Counted from the stretch's first letter, positions 16,528-23,738 are shown. The stretch: DNA of 42,770 nucleotides from UKL13-2 sp031430555 (GCA_031430555.1 JANPBQ010000307.1:1-42770); one strand, 5' to 3'. The notes: generated by a model not told the origin, from the sequence alone. Made by a program: numbers and translations.

Positions 16528-17431
16528 CCCGTATTTTTCCCAAGTGTCGCTGCTGGTGGGTGTGTTGCCGTTTGTCGCGCTTGAGGAGTGCTTCGCGCTG
16601 ACGGGTGGCACGGCAATCAATCTGTTCGTACGCGACATGCCACGCTTGTCGGTTGATATTGATCTGGCATTTCTCCCGTTAAGTGACCGGGTGACCGCGT
16701 TGAAAGAATCGGGGGCGGCGCTCGGCCGAGTTCAAGCGGCGCTGCAAGGTGTATCGCGGCCATATTCTGTTCGTGTGGCGAAACTGGAAGAGGGGCATGC
16801 CTCTCGCCTCTTGGTCTCCGAGCGCGGCGCCACAATCAAAATCGAAGTGTCGCCGGTATTGCGCGGCACGGTTTATCCGGAAACTACCCTCAGGATCGTG
16901 CCTGCGGCGGAGGCGATGTTTGGTTTCGCGGAAGTGCGCTCGCTTTCGTTCGAAGATTTGTACGCAGGCAAGATTGTCGCCGCGCTGGACCGCCAACATC
17001 CGCGCGATTTGTTCGACGTCAAACTGCTGCTGGACAAAGAAGGTGTTTCAGCAAAGTTGTTTCGTGCGTTTCTGGTTTATCTCATCAGCCACGGCGAATC
17101 GATGGCGCGCGTCATTCATCCGCGCCCTAAACCGCTCAAGGACCTCTACGAAAAGCAATTCAAGAACATGAGCGCGATTGAGGTCTCGCTTGAGGAATTG
17201 GAGGCTGCCAGATTGGCGCTCGTTGCCGCCTTGCACGCACACATTGATGATTCGGTTAAAGCGTTTCTACTCTCGTTCAAGCGTGGCCAGCCGCGTTGGG
17301 AACTGCTCGGCGTGGATCACGCGCCAGACCTGCCAGCCATTCGCTGGAAGCTGCACAATCTCGCGCGCATGAGTGCAACCCAACGCAATGCGGCGATCGC
17401 CGAGCTTGAACGCGTGCTGAACACGATTTGA
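16511..17431 (+). CDS. AbiEii nucleotidyltransferase toxin of the second AbiE module
   Basis: A 306-residue AbiEii/AbiGii-family protein with GG at 32-33 (LTGGTAINLF) and D49-x-D51 (LSVDIDLAF), the nucleotidyltransferase signature, and further family features (DLYAGKIVAALDRQHPRDLFD, about 150-175) that match known AbiEii toxins. Active residues are intact. ATG 16511 is preferred over the adjacent in-frame TTG at 16508. Overlap with the antitoxin supports coupling. Confidence 0.9.
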   Translation: MITRDNPYFSQVSLLVGVLPFVALEECFALTGGTAINLFVRDMPRLSVDIDLAFLPLSDRVTALKESGAALGRVQAALQGVSRPYSVRVAKLEEGHASRLLVSERGATIKIEVSPVLRGTVYPETTLRIVPAAEAMFGFAEVRSLSFEDLYAGKIVAALDRQHPRDLFDVKLLLDKEGVSAKLFRAFLVYLISHGESMARVIHPRPKPLKDLYEKQFKNMSAIEVSLEELEAARLALVAALHAHIDDSVKAFLLSFKRGQPRWELLGVDHAPDLPAIRWKLHNLARMSATQRNAAIAELERVLNTI

Positions 17432-17504
17432 GTAAAGCGTGAATCGCGGCGAACAACCACAAGGGTTGCGCCGGTCCGGGGCCTCGAATTTAAGGGGCCA
17501 GGCA

Positions 17505-17661
17505 CCCATGGCGCTACCTTAAGTTCACGTCAAGTGCTAGGTGCTACAAATTGCGAAAATCATTAAACTGTCGCCCCCGCGAAGGCGGGGGTCCAATTTA
17601 ACCGCTTATCACTTGGGCCCGGAATAAATCCGGGGTGACAATCCTAAGGTAGTGCCATGGG
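17505..17661. repeat. MITE-like element with 19-bp inverted ends and two internal hairpins
   Basis: CCCATGGCGCTACCTTAAG at 17505-17523 is matched in inverted form at 17643-17661 (17 of 19). Inside are two strong hairpins: CCCCCGC/GCGGGGG with a GAAG loop (17574-17591) and CCCGGA/TCCGGG (17618-17634). At 157 bp with no frame, it looks like a miniature mobile element or REP-type composite. The rest of the 491-bp gap (17432-17504 and 17662-17837) shows nothing else I can name, beyond growing AT content toward the operators. Confidence 0.6.
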
Positions 17662-17837
17662 GGCCACGCACGCATTTTAGTAAAGTCCGCTACCAGCTTG
17701 CCGTTCCAGCCGATTTCGTCCCGGAAGCCCCACCAGCGCTTGTTTCACGGCAATCTAGCAGGGAATAAGCAAGGTCGTTTGCTATATGCAAATAGCATAT
17801 GGGCGGCACACAAGTCGGTTTTGTACTCTATATTCAC

Positions 17838-17915
17838 TATTCTCGAATTAAGAATATTGACAATGCCGCCCATAAGAAAGTACCATTGAAAGCTGATATT
17901 CTTAATTCAAGAATA
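17838..17915 (+). promoter_or_regulatory. pair of 19-bp palindromic operators for the third regulator module
   Basis: TATTCTCGAATTAAGAATA (17838-17856) and TATTCTTAATTCAAGAATA (17897-17915) are both near-palindromes. The reverse complement of the first equals the second at 18 of 19 positions. Their starts are 59 bp apart and the second ends seven bases before the ATG of the winged-helix gene. Autoregulation by that protein is the simplest reading. Confidence 0.8.
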
Positions 17916-17922
17916 AAGAACA

Positions 17923-18459
17923 ATGGCCAAAGTCATCAACCAGCAATCCGCCCTCAAGCCCCAGGACCTCTTCGTGCTCCTCGCATTGCTGAGTCGCGGC
18001 GATGCGCCCGGCAACTACGCTGAACTCGCCGCCGCAACGGGTTTGGCGGCATCCGCCGTTCATGCCTCGCTGAAGCGCGCGGCGGAGGCGCGGCTGGTGA
18101 GCGCGCATGAGGGTTGGCCGGTGGTGCTCAAATCACAGTTGAAAGAATTTGTGTTGTACGGCGCGAAGTACGCGTTCCCGGCGGTGTGGGGTGCGCTCTC
18201 GCGTGGCTTGCCCACGGGTTATGCCACGGCCCCGCTGAATACGATTATCGTCAGCTCAACCGATCCCGTGCCGGTATGGCCGCACCCGAACGGGCCGGTG
18301 CGCGGGATGAGCCTGGCGCCGCTTTATCCGTCGGTGCCGGAAGCGGCGATGCGTGACGAGAAGCTCTATGCGATGCTTTCGCTATTCGATGCAATTCGCG
18401 CCGGGCAGGCGCGCGAGCGCGAGGCAGCGAAGGGATTGTTTGAGGACTACTTCAAGTGA
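17923..18459 (+). CDS. winged-helix transcriptional regulator paired with a nucleotidyltransferase
   Basis: A 178-residue protein. Residues ~12-60 (KPQDLFVLLALLSRG, then YAELAAATGLAASAVHASLKRA) form a helix-turn-helix of the MarR/IclR-like winged type. The remainder has conserved-looking Pro-rich segments but no domain I know. It overlaps the next gene by 4 bp (GTGA) and has twin operators just upstream. By analogy with AbiEi it may be the antitoxin-regulator of a regulator/nucleotidyltransferase pair; this is inference. Confidence 0.72.
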   Translation: MAKVINQQSALKPQDLFVLLALLSRGDAPGNYAELAAATGLAASAVHASLKRAAEARLVSAHEGWPVVLKSQLKEFVLYGAKYAFPAVWGALSRGLPTGYATAPLNTIIVSSTDPVPVWPHPNGPVRGMSLAPLYPSVPEAAMRDEKLYAMLSLFDAIRAGQAREREAAKGLFEDYFK

Positions 18460-18646
18460 TCGCGAGTGACCCTAATGTCGCGAAAGTGGAGTTAATCACG
18501 AAAGCACTCGGCCCACTGCGTGAGCGGCTGGTGCTGGTGGGTGGGTGCGCGGCGGGATTGTTGTTTACCGATCCCGCTGCCGCGCCCGCGCGCGTGACCT
18601 ACGACGTTGACCTGCTGGCGGAGGTCACCTCCGCCGCGAATCGCAC
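18456..18646 (+). pseudogene. truncated AbiEii-like nucleotidyltransferase
   Basis: About 57 recognisable residues remain: GG at 29-30 (LVLVGGCAAGLL) and D50-x-D52 (YDVDLLAEV), a clear nucleotidyltransferase N-terminus. The frame then passes into the palindromic tRNA-linked repeats and stays open by chance to 19004. The C-terminal two thirds of the enzyme are absent, so it should be inactive. The break falls at a dyad (GGCGGAGGT/ACCTCCGCC) near 18617-18635. Confidence 0.75.
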
Positions 18647-18668
18647 GGAGGCGATTCGGTTCCGGTGG

Positions 18669-18694
18669 CGCAATCCAAAACACTTTGGATTGCG
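18669..18694. repeat. perfect 11-bp stem hairpin at the start of the tRNA-linked repeat cluster
   Basis: CGCAATCCAAA at 18669-18679 and TTTGGATTGCG at 18684-18694 are perfect complements around an ACAC loop. It lies between the truncated nucleotidyltransferase and the first repeat unit and is not present in the other units. Confidence 0.7.
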
Positions 18695-18714
18695 AAACCC
18701 CACCTCCACCCCGG

Positions 18715-18860
18715 GCGCAGCGGTTTTTCGCAAAGCGAAAAACATCGCCGACGCCTTTCGAATCCTGACGAAAGCCAAACTGTTGGCTTTCTCCGGGCAA
18801 GAAATGAAAAATGCCACACGAAGTGGCATTTTTGAAAGTTGGCGCGCCCGGCAGGATTCG
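18715..18860 (-). repeat. tRNA-Arg-linked repeat unit 1
   Basis: Read on the minus strand (the tRNA sense), this follows unit 2. It contains hairpin A (GTTTTTCGC/GCGAAAAAC, 18723-18743), the inverted T-arm CGAATCCTG, hairpin B (GAAAGCCAA/TTGGCTTTC, 18770-18791), a terminator-like stem, and a 21-base copy of the tRNA-Arg 3' end with CCA (18840-18860). It is homologous throughout to unit 2, about 165 bp away. Confidence 0.85.
18807..18833 (-). terminator. terminator-like hairpin in repeat unit 1
   Basis: AAAAATGCCAC and GTGGCATTTTT flank a 5-base loop. The arms carry A and T runs on both strands, so it can terminate in either direction. It lies just 3' of the tRNA-Arg fragment at 18840-18860 in the tRNA sense. 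Confidence 0.8.
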
Positions 18861-18879
18861 GTCACGTCCCGCGACCCCA

Positions 18880-19028
18880 GCGCAGCGGTTTTTCGCAATG
18901 CGAAAAACATCGCTGACGCCTTTCGAATCCTGACACGAGCCAAACCGTTGGCTCGTTCCGGACGCCAAAATGAAAACGCCACCCAAAGGTGGCGTTTTGT
19001 TTGAAACTGGCGCGCCCGGCAGGATTCG
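18880..19028 (-). repeat. tRNA-Arg-linked repeat unit 2
   Basis: Same order as unit 1: hairpin A with loop AAT (18888-18908), inverted T-arm CGAATCCTG, hairpin B as ACGAGCCAA/TTGGCTCGT (18935-18956), a different terminator stem and the tRNA-Arg 3' end. Hairpin B arms differ from unit 1 at three paired positions yet remain perfectly complementary, which indicates selection on structure. Before the integrative element arrived, this unit lay directly downstream of tRNA-Arg(ACG). Confidence 0.85.
18973..18998 (-). terminator. terminator-like hairpin in repeat unit 2
   Basis: AAAACGCCACC and GGTGGCGTTTT are perfect complements with a CAAA loop. In the tRNA sense it begins nine bases after the tRNA CCA copy and would have ended the ancestral tRNA-Arg transcript. 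Its stem sequence differs from the unit 1 terminator. Confidence 0.8.
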
Positions 19029-19055
19029 AACCCACGAACCCTTGGTTCGTAGCCA
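19008..19055 (-). other. left attachment site (48-bp copy of the tRNA-Arg 3' part)
   Basis: Matches 29007-29054 at 47 of 48 bases, from the encoded CCA through the T-arm to the anticodon loop. The mismatch is A19038 against C29037. One copy is inside the intact tRNA, the other is orphaned here beside the integrase gene. This is the core duplication expected from tyrosine-recombinase integration into a tRNA gene. Confidence 0.9.
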
Positions 19056-19134
19056 CAGGGTGGATACCCTTTTCAAACTTAATGCAACTTGTCCGCCCAC
19101 TATTTCCCCTATGACAGTTGATTACTTGAGCTTT

Positions 19135-19193
19135 ACGGGCTAACATGGAATTTGACGTTATTTGTTAGCCCGTGTTAGCCCGGTGTTAGCCCA
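19135..19193 (+). promoter_or_regulatory. iterated TGTTAGCCCG sites, probable integrase arm sites (left)
   Basis: Direct copies of TGTTAGCCC(G/A) start at 19163, 19173 and 19184, and an inverted copy (ACGGGCTAACA) lies at 19135-19145. The same decamer occurs twice at the opposite end (28943 and 28954). Spacing of 10-11 bp places them on one face of the helix. Arm-type sites bound by the integrase N-terminal domain are the likeliest explanation; they also lie in the integrase promoter region. Confidence 0.7.
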
Positions 19194-19213
19194 CTCAGAA
19201 CCAAGGGGTCTAA

Positions 19214-20494
19214 ATGATCAAGCGAATCCACTTCACAAAAGCCACACTTTCCGCCCTCCCTTTGCCGGAAAAAGGCAAGCGGGACACGTATTACGACACG
19301 CAGGTTCAGAAGCTCGCCGTTCGAATCACCAGCGCGGGCACACTCAGTTTTTATGTCGTCAAGCGCGACGGCGCGGTTATTTCATGGGTGAAGCTCGGCA
19401 CGTACCCCGATCAGTCGCCAGAGGGCGCGCGCAAGGCCGCACAGATCACGCTCGGCGACTTCGCCAAGGGCATCAACCCGGCAGCCGCCAAGCGCGCCGA
19501 ACGCCAGCAGCAGACACTTGGTGAAGCCTATACGCAGTATTGCGACCTGCACCTTAAACCGCAGGGCGCAAAGACCACCGCCGACATTCATGCGATGTGG
19601 GAGCGATGCCTGGGCACCATGCCGGATGCACCGGCAAAGAAACACGGGCGCAAGCGTCGTAAACATGCGTCAGGCGTGGACTGGTCAAAGCGCAAACTTG
19701 ACTCCATCGACAATCCCGCCGTTCGCACCTTGCACGCCAATATCGGCACATCGCACCCGACCATGGCGAATCGTGTGATCGAGCTGCTGAGTGCCATTTT
19801 CAATAAAGCGATCGAGTTTGGCTACCGTGGAGCCAACCCAGCCGACGGGATCAAGCCATTCAAAGAAAACAAGCGAGACCGTTTCATCGGCGGCGGTGAG
19901 CTGCCGCGATTCTTCACCGCGCTGGCTGAGGACACGTCGGAAGATTTCAAGCATTTTGTTTTGTTGTCGCTGCTGACCGGCGCACGACGCACCAGCGTAC
20001 TGTCGATGCGTTGGGCGGATCTGGACTTGCAGGCCACCACATGGCGTATTCCAGACGGCAAGAATGACGAACCGCAGGTGATCGCCCTGGTACCCGAGGC
20101 CGTCGCGGTTTTGCAAGAGCGGGCACCGAAGCGGACGAAAATCGTTGATGGGGCGGAAGTACAGGTCGTCCATGTTTTCCCGGCTCCGTCAAAGACCGGC
20201 CACCTAACGCCACCCAAAAAGCGATGGCCGGCGCTGCTTAAACGCGCTGAGGTTGGCAACCTTCGCATTCACGATTTAAGGCGCTCGTTGGGCAGTTGGC
20301 AGGCGATCACCGGCGCATCGCTGGTCATCATCGGCAAGGCACTTGGTCATAAATCCGCTGGCACCACGCTGATCTATAGCAGGTTGGACCTCGACCCCGT
20401 GCGCGCATCGCTCGATACAGCGACCTCTGCAATGCTCCAAGCTGCTGGCGTCAAGCAGACCGGCAAAGTCAAACAGATTCGCAGGGCGAAATGA
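19214..20494 (+). CDS. int: tyrosine recombinase integrase of the tRNA-Arg element
   Basis: A 426-residue integrase of the P4/DUF4102 type: an N-terminal arm-binding domain (~1-90, with LAVRITSAGTLSFYV), a SAM-like core-binding domain, and a catalytic domain with R258, H353-x-x-R356, H379 (LGH) and nucleophile Y388. All catalytic residues are present. ATG follows AAGGGG. It is located beside the orphan attachment site, at the far end from the intact tRNA, and reads into the element. Confidence 0.95.
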   Translation: MIKRIHFTKATLSALPLPEKGKRDTYYDTQVQKLAVRITSAGTLSFYVVKRDGAVISWVKLGTYPDQSPEGARKAAQITLGDFAKGINPAAAKRAERQQQTLGEAYTQYCDLHLKPQGAKTTADIHAMWERCLGTMPDAPAKKHGRKRRKHASGVDWSKRKLDSIDNPAVRTLHANIGTSHPTMANRVIELLSAIFNKAIEFGYRGANPADGIKPFKENKRDRFIGGGELPRFFTALAEDTSEDFKHFVLLSLLTGARRTSVLSMRWADLDLQATTWRIPDGKNDEPQVIALVPEAVAVLQERAPKRTKIVDGAEVQVVHVFPAPSKTGHLTPPKKRWPALLKRAEVGNLRIHDLRRSLGSWQAITGASLVIIGKALGHKSAGTTLIYSRLDLDPVRASLDTATSAMLQAAGVKQTGKVKQIRRAK

Positions 20495-21033
20495 AAAAGC
20501 CGACGGAGGCCGAAAATCGGAAACGCTACGATTCAGGAAAGATCAAGCTGATCGCCATCGTGCGAGCCGACATCGAGGATGACAAGCAAATAAACCCGAC
20601 CGGGGAACGACGTGCCTTTAACGCCCTGGTCCGTGCCTCTGAAAAGTATGTTGAGCAACTCAAGCGCGCAGGCGACCAAGACGACGATGAGCCCGTTGAG
20701 ACCTACCAAGAATTGATTTCGCGTATCGAAGAGGTGGCTGAATCGGCGCGTGCCGCTGCCAAAGCAGTTAAGCGAAAAAAGACCGCGCTACCGAATGCCG
20801 CGCGTGGCGTGTTGATCCTCATGCGTTTGTGTGGCTTCCCGCCTGCATTGCTTTCCGAAAAAAGCGAAGCCGTCCGCGAGTTGGCCGACGTGTACGAGCA
20901 AGCACGCCGGGGCAGTGTCACAGATATGAGTCTTTCCACCGTAACGTATCGCCATGCGCTGTCTAAGGCGCTAAAAAAACTTGACGATCCCTATGATGGC
21001 GACGGGCGCGACTGGCCCGAAATCTTCAAATAG
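20491..21033 (+). CDS. hypothetical protein co-transcribed with the integrase
   Basis: A 180-residue, charged, probably all-helical protein I do not recognise. It overlaps the integrase by 4 bp (ATGA), implying translational coupling. The middle (ISRIEEVAESARAAAKAVKR) could form a coiled coil. Such position would suit a recombination accessory or an immunity factor, but nothing in the sequence shows a function. Confidence 0.65.
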   Translation: MKKPTEAENRKRYDSGKIKLIAIVRADIEDDKQINPTGERRAFNALVRASEKYVEQLKRAGDQDDDEPVETYQELISRIEEVAESARAAAKAVKRKKTALPNAARGVLILMRLCGFPPALLSEKSEAVRELADVYEQARRGSVTDMSLSTVTYRHALSKALKKLDDPYDGDGRDWPEIFK

Positions 21034-21228
21034 CCGTTCCGCGTTTTCTGTGTGAAACGCAGAATTCGTTTAGCCTGTTTTGCCGTTTTTCATAGGGAGA
21101 ATCTGCACTACGTGCAGGCCATTCTTTCGCCTATTTTCTGCACTCGATTTACGTTGATTGCCGCGAGCCGATGGGCTTATCTTGATGCTCTATACCGCAG
21201 CCATGCGGAATTTACTGGAGTGCGCAAG

Positions 21229-21426
21229 ATGAAAGCAATCGACACAGGTGACCCACTTTTAAACACGCAGCAAGTCGCCGAAATCCTCGACCTCGAACCG
21301 ACGACACTTGAACTTTGGCGGCATCACAAACGATACGATCTAGCCTATGTGAAAGTTGGGAGAAACATTCGATACCGGCGCAGCGAAGTTGAGCGGTTCA
21401 TCGCGTCCAATACCGTTTCCCGCTGA
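21229..21426 (+). CDS. AlpA/excisionase-like DNA-binding protein
   Basis: A 65-residue protein with a MerR-type helix-turn-helix of the HTH_17 kind: LLNTQQVAEILDLEPTTLEL, then a wing reading YVKVGRNIRYRRSEVERFI. These regulators activate integrase or act as excisionase in P4-like elements. ATG 21229 has GGAG upstream; the longer frame to 21052 has no support. The ~195 bp before it hold no gene I trust. Confidence 0.85.
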   Translation: MKAIDTGDPLLNTQQVAEILDLEPTTLELWRHHKRYDLAYVKVGRNIRYRRSEVERFIASNTVSR

Positions 21427-21433
21427 GTCCGCC

Positions 21434-21649
21434 ATGGCCGCCAACGTTGCGAAACGTCGCCGCGAACCTCATTTCCGCCGCCGGCCGACCCAGGCCGAAA
21501 TCGCCCGCTCGCTGAAAGAGACGGCAGCACTGTGGCGACCTGACGATCCGCCAAAACAAAAGGCCGGAACGGGCGAGCACCCGGAACCGGCCAGTCAAAC
21601 AAACACCATGAATCCGCAGTATGCGCTTGAAAAAAAAACGCTGCTATGA
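21434..21649 (+). CDS. small basic hypothetical phage-type protein (71 aa)
   Basis: Not recognised. A short Arg/Lys-rich N-terminus (MAANVAKRRREPHFRRRP) leads to a polar tail. ATG 21434 starts seven bases after the AlpA-like stop, and the end overlaps the next gene by 4 bp, which supports coding. The ribosome binding site is weak. Confidence 0.5.
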   Translation: MAANVAKRRREPHFRRRPTQAEIARSLKETAALWRPDDPPKQKAGTGEHPEPASQTNTMNPQYALEKKTLL

Positions 21650-21945
21650 GCACGCTCGACTTTCGCGGCTGGCATGAGCTTCACCGGCAAGCGGTGCTCG
21701 ACATCGCCAAGCTCGCGGCGGCCGGCGCTTTGCCTGTCGAAGTGTCCGGGATGTTGCTCGCGAGCTTCACGAACGCGAACCGCAATATGAAATTGGAAGC
21801 AATCCGGTGCAACCGCCGCTTTTTCTTTCCCGTGCCCGTCGCGCCCGCGCCCGTCGCGCCGGACCCAGACGACGATCAAATCGATGAACCGCTGCGAAGT
21901 CGCCGGAAGCGGCGCGTTTCAGGAGGTGAAAATGGCACGCGCTAG
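21646..21945 (+). CDS. hypothetical phage-type protein (99 aa)
   Basis: Not recognised. N-terminal half is helical and hydrophobic (HRQAVLDIAKLAAAGALPVE); the C-terminal half has a repeated VAPAPVAP stretch and a basic end. It overlaps the genes on both sides (ATGA at its start), consistent with a tight phage operon. Confidence 0.55.
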   Translation: MSTLDFRGWHELHRQAVLDIAKLAAAGALPVEVSGMLLASFTNANRNMKLEAIRCNRRFFFPVPVAPAPVAPDPDDDQIDEPLRSRRKRRVSGGENGTR

Positions 21946-22837
21946 AAACATCAAGCCTGGCCTGTACAAAAACGAGGACCTAGCCGAGTGCTCAGTGTGG
22001 GCACGCCTGATATTTCCCGGCCTGTGGATGTTGGCTGACCGAGAAGGCCGGCTTGAGGATCGCCCGAAGCGCATCAAGGGTGAACTTCTCCCGTTTGACA
22101 GCCAGGATGTTGAGCCATTGCTCGAAGAACTGGATCGTCACAAATTCATTCTGAGGTACGAAGTCGCCGGTGTTCGCTACCTGAAAGTCGTCAAGTTTCT
22201 GAAACACCAGACACCGCATTATTCGGAAAAAGCCAGCATCATCCCGCCACCATTCCAAGAATCTACCAGCGATGAAGGAAGTAAATTCCAAGAGCATTCC
22301 GCACAACTCCTGGAAAAACCTGCCATCAAGAGGGGGTCGCAACCCCCTGATTCTCTGATTCCTGATTCTCTGATTGCTGATTCTCTGATTCCTGATCCTC
22401 TGATTGCGGGGGCTACCGCCCCCGGCTGGATTCGCCCCGATTTGTGGCAAGACTTCAAAAAACATCGCGGCGCAAAATTTACCGCCAAAGCCCAGGCGCT
22501 CATTCTCAAGAAACTCCAGGCGTTCAAGGACGAAGGCCAGGACCCAAACGCGATTCTTGAAAACTCGATTGCGTCCGATTGGAAGGGCGTTTTTCCCGAA
22601 ACGAGAGCGCACGCCGGAGGGAACAAACAAGACGCGCTTGAGCGACATTGCGACGACGTTGCCCGCCAATTCGCAGAGGCCCGCACAGGGCATGAATCCA
22701 GCGCATTGCCGGGCGTGAGCAGGCGCGAGAGCAAGCAGGACGCGCTTGAGCGACGCAACGACGAAGCCGCCCGTCAATTCCTTGAGGCTGGTCCTGTTGA
22801 AGTCGCCAAGGCCGGGGGCGCGGCGGGCGAACCATGA
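21932..22837 (+). CDS. phage replication-initiation/helicase-loader-like protein
   Basis: A 301-residue protein. The first ~95 residues (MARARNIKPGLYKNEDLAEC, then WARLIFPGLWMLADREGRLEDRPKR split by a turn) match the conserved opening of phage replication proteins that load the helicase at the origin. A low-complexity linker follows, built on a 15-bp DNA repeat, then a DnaT-like C-terminal module (WIRPDLWQDFKKHRGAKF). Near the end a segment is duplicated: KQDALERHCDDVARQF and KQDALERRNDEAARQF. AGGAGGTG precedes ATG 21932. Confidence 0.75.
   Translation: MARARNIKPGLYKNEDLAECSVWARLIFPGLWMLADREGRLEDRPKRIKGELLPFDSQDVEPLLEELDRHKFILRYEVAGVRYLKVVKFLKHQTPHYSEKASIIPPPFQESTSDEGSKFQEHSAQLLEKPAIKRGSQPPDSLIPDSLIADSLIPDPLIAGATAPGWIRPDLWQDFKKHRGAKFTAKAQALILKKLQAFKDEGQDPNAILENSIASDWKGVFPETRAHAGGNKQDALERHCDDVARQFAEARTGHESSALPGVSRRESKQDALERRNDEAARQFLEAGPVEVAKAGGAAGEP
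22347..22406 (+). repeat. four tandem 15-bp repeats in the replication gene
   Basis: Four copies of CTGATTCTCTGATT(C/G) with one change in the last. In frame they encode PDSLI/ADSLI units that join two domains. Iterated repeats inside an initiator gene are where a P4- or lambda-type origin would be, but no initiator-box match can be claimed. Confidence 0.8.
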
Positions 22838-22858
22838 CCAGCGAACAGGAGGTGTGTG

Positions 22859-23623
22859 ATGCCGCGCGAGCCGCTTGACGTTATCAACGCCCAACCTGAG
22901 ATCGAGCACGGCATCGTGCACGGCCGGATGTTGCAGGCGTCGACCGACACCATGCACCGATTGACGATTCTGCCAATGATGATGCGCGACATGCTCCGCG
23001 ACAACGGTTGGCGCAAACTTGTTCGCCCGAAGGATGGCAAGGTGTTCATCAATCCGACGGTGGCCGCCTGGGTGCTTGGCGAGCCGTGGCCGGGTCTGCA
23101 TTTTCCCGATTGGGAAACCGCCTTTGCGCTGGTCGAGAGAAACCTAAAAGTCGGCCGCGAGTGCGTCGAGCTGCTGATCAATGCCGGCGCACCGAAGCGT
23201 GACCAGGCGGCCCGTGATTTTCAGGTGCGGGAGGCGGTCGCAGCGGGTGCGCAACCGAAACATGGTGGCGACCGCAAGAGCCAAGAGGCGAGGAATCAAG
23301 TGAGTAATACACACTTGATCGACGACGGCGGAGTGACACGCAACATGCGCCGCCTGCTCCGCGACCGTTCCGATTTATTCGAACAGGTCAAAGCCGGGAA
23401 GTTGTCGGCCAACGCTGCCGCAGTTCAAGCTGGGTTCCGGGATGCCACCTGGTCGGCACCAGCCGATCCGGTGAAGCTCGCGGCGGCGATTGCGAAGCGG
23501 TACCCGGGCTGGCACATGTCCCTTGATGCAATTCCGCCAGCACAGCACGCGCAAAGCCCCGCCACGGCGACAACGCGCAGCACCGAACCCATTCCACAAG
23601 CGCCCATGATCGCGAGGCTTTGA
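22859..23623 (+). CDS. phage-type hypothetical protein with repeated DNA-binding-like module
   Basis: A 254-residue protein I cannot name. The N-terminal third contains FINPTVAAWVLGEPWPGL; the central part (RDFQVREAVAAGA, then NMRRLLRDRSDLFEQVKAGK and SANAAAVQAGF) resembles helix-turn-helix-like modules common in phage accessory proteins. The same module recurs as fragments at 28026-28395. AGGAGGTG at 22847-22854 supports ATG 22859. A 25-bp dyad lies inside the gene at 23295-23319. Confidence 0.7.
   Translation: MPREPLDVINAQPEIEHGIVHGRMLQASTDTMHRLTILPMMMRDMLRDNGWRKLVRPKDGKVFINPTVAAWVLGEPWPGLHFPDWETAFALVERNLKVGRECVELLINAGAPKRDQAARDFQVREAVAAGAQPKHGGDRKSQEARNQVSNTHLIDDGGVTRNMRRLLRDRSDLFEQVKAGKLSANAAAVQAGFRDATWSAPADPVKLAAAIAKRYPGWHMSLDAIPPAQHAQSPATATTRSTEPIPQAPMIARL
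23295..23319. repeat. in-gene dyad ATCAAGTG / CACTTGAT
   Basis: Eight-base perfect arms flank AGTAATACA inside the preceding gene, encoding part of QVSNTHLI. The homologous place in the fragment at 28026-28262 has different arms that are also fully complementary (28161-28181). Confidence 0.8.
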
Positions 23624-23738
23624 TGTCGCCTTTTTTTTGTCGAGTGAGCGGAAATCAAGGAATCATCCGGAGCCCCGGTTTTCTAACTAGTGGAGCGCCA
23701 TTTTCTCCGTACTTTCACAGTCGATAGGGATTTGAAAA

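Noticed and set aside
18715..19028. integron attC sites
   Set aside because: No integron integrase and no GTTRRRY core; the units instead carry tRNA 3' ends.
18492..19100. 202-residue minus-strand frame through the tRNA-linked repeats
   Set aside because: It consists of translated hairpins and tRNA 3' ends; the repetition comes from the DNA units, not from a protein, though a Tpr-like peptide as in tyrT cannot be wholly excluded.
22347..22406. possible CRISPR array
   Set aside because: Contiguous 15-bp repeats without spacers, inside a coding sequence; no cas genes in the window.
21992..23101. 369-residue minus-strand frame
   Set aside because: Shadow of the replication gene and its neighbour, both with strong ribosome binding sites on the plus strand.
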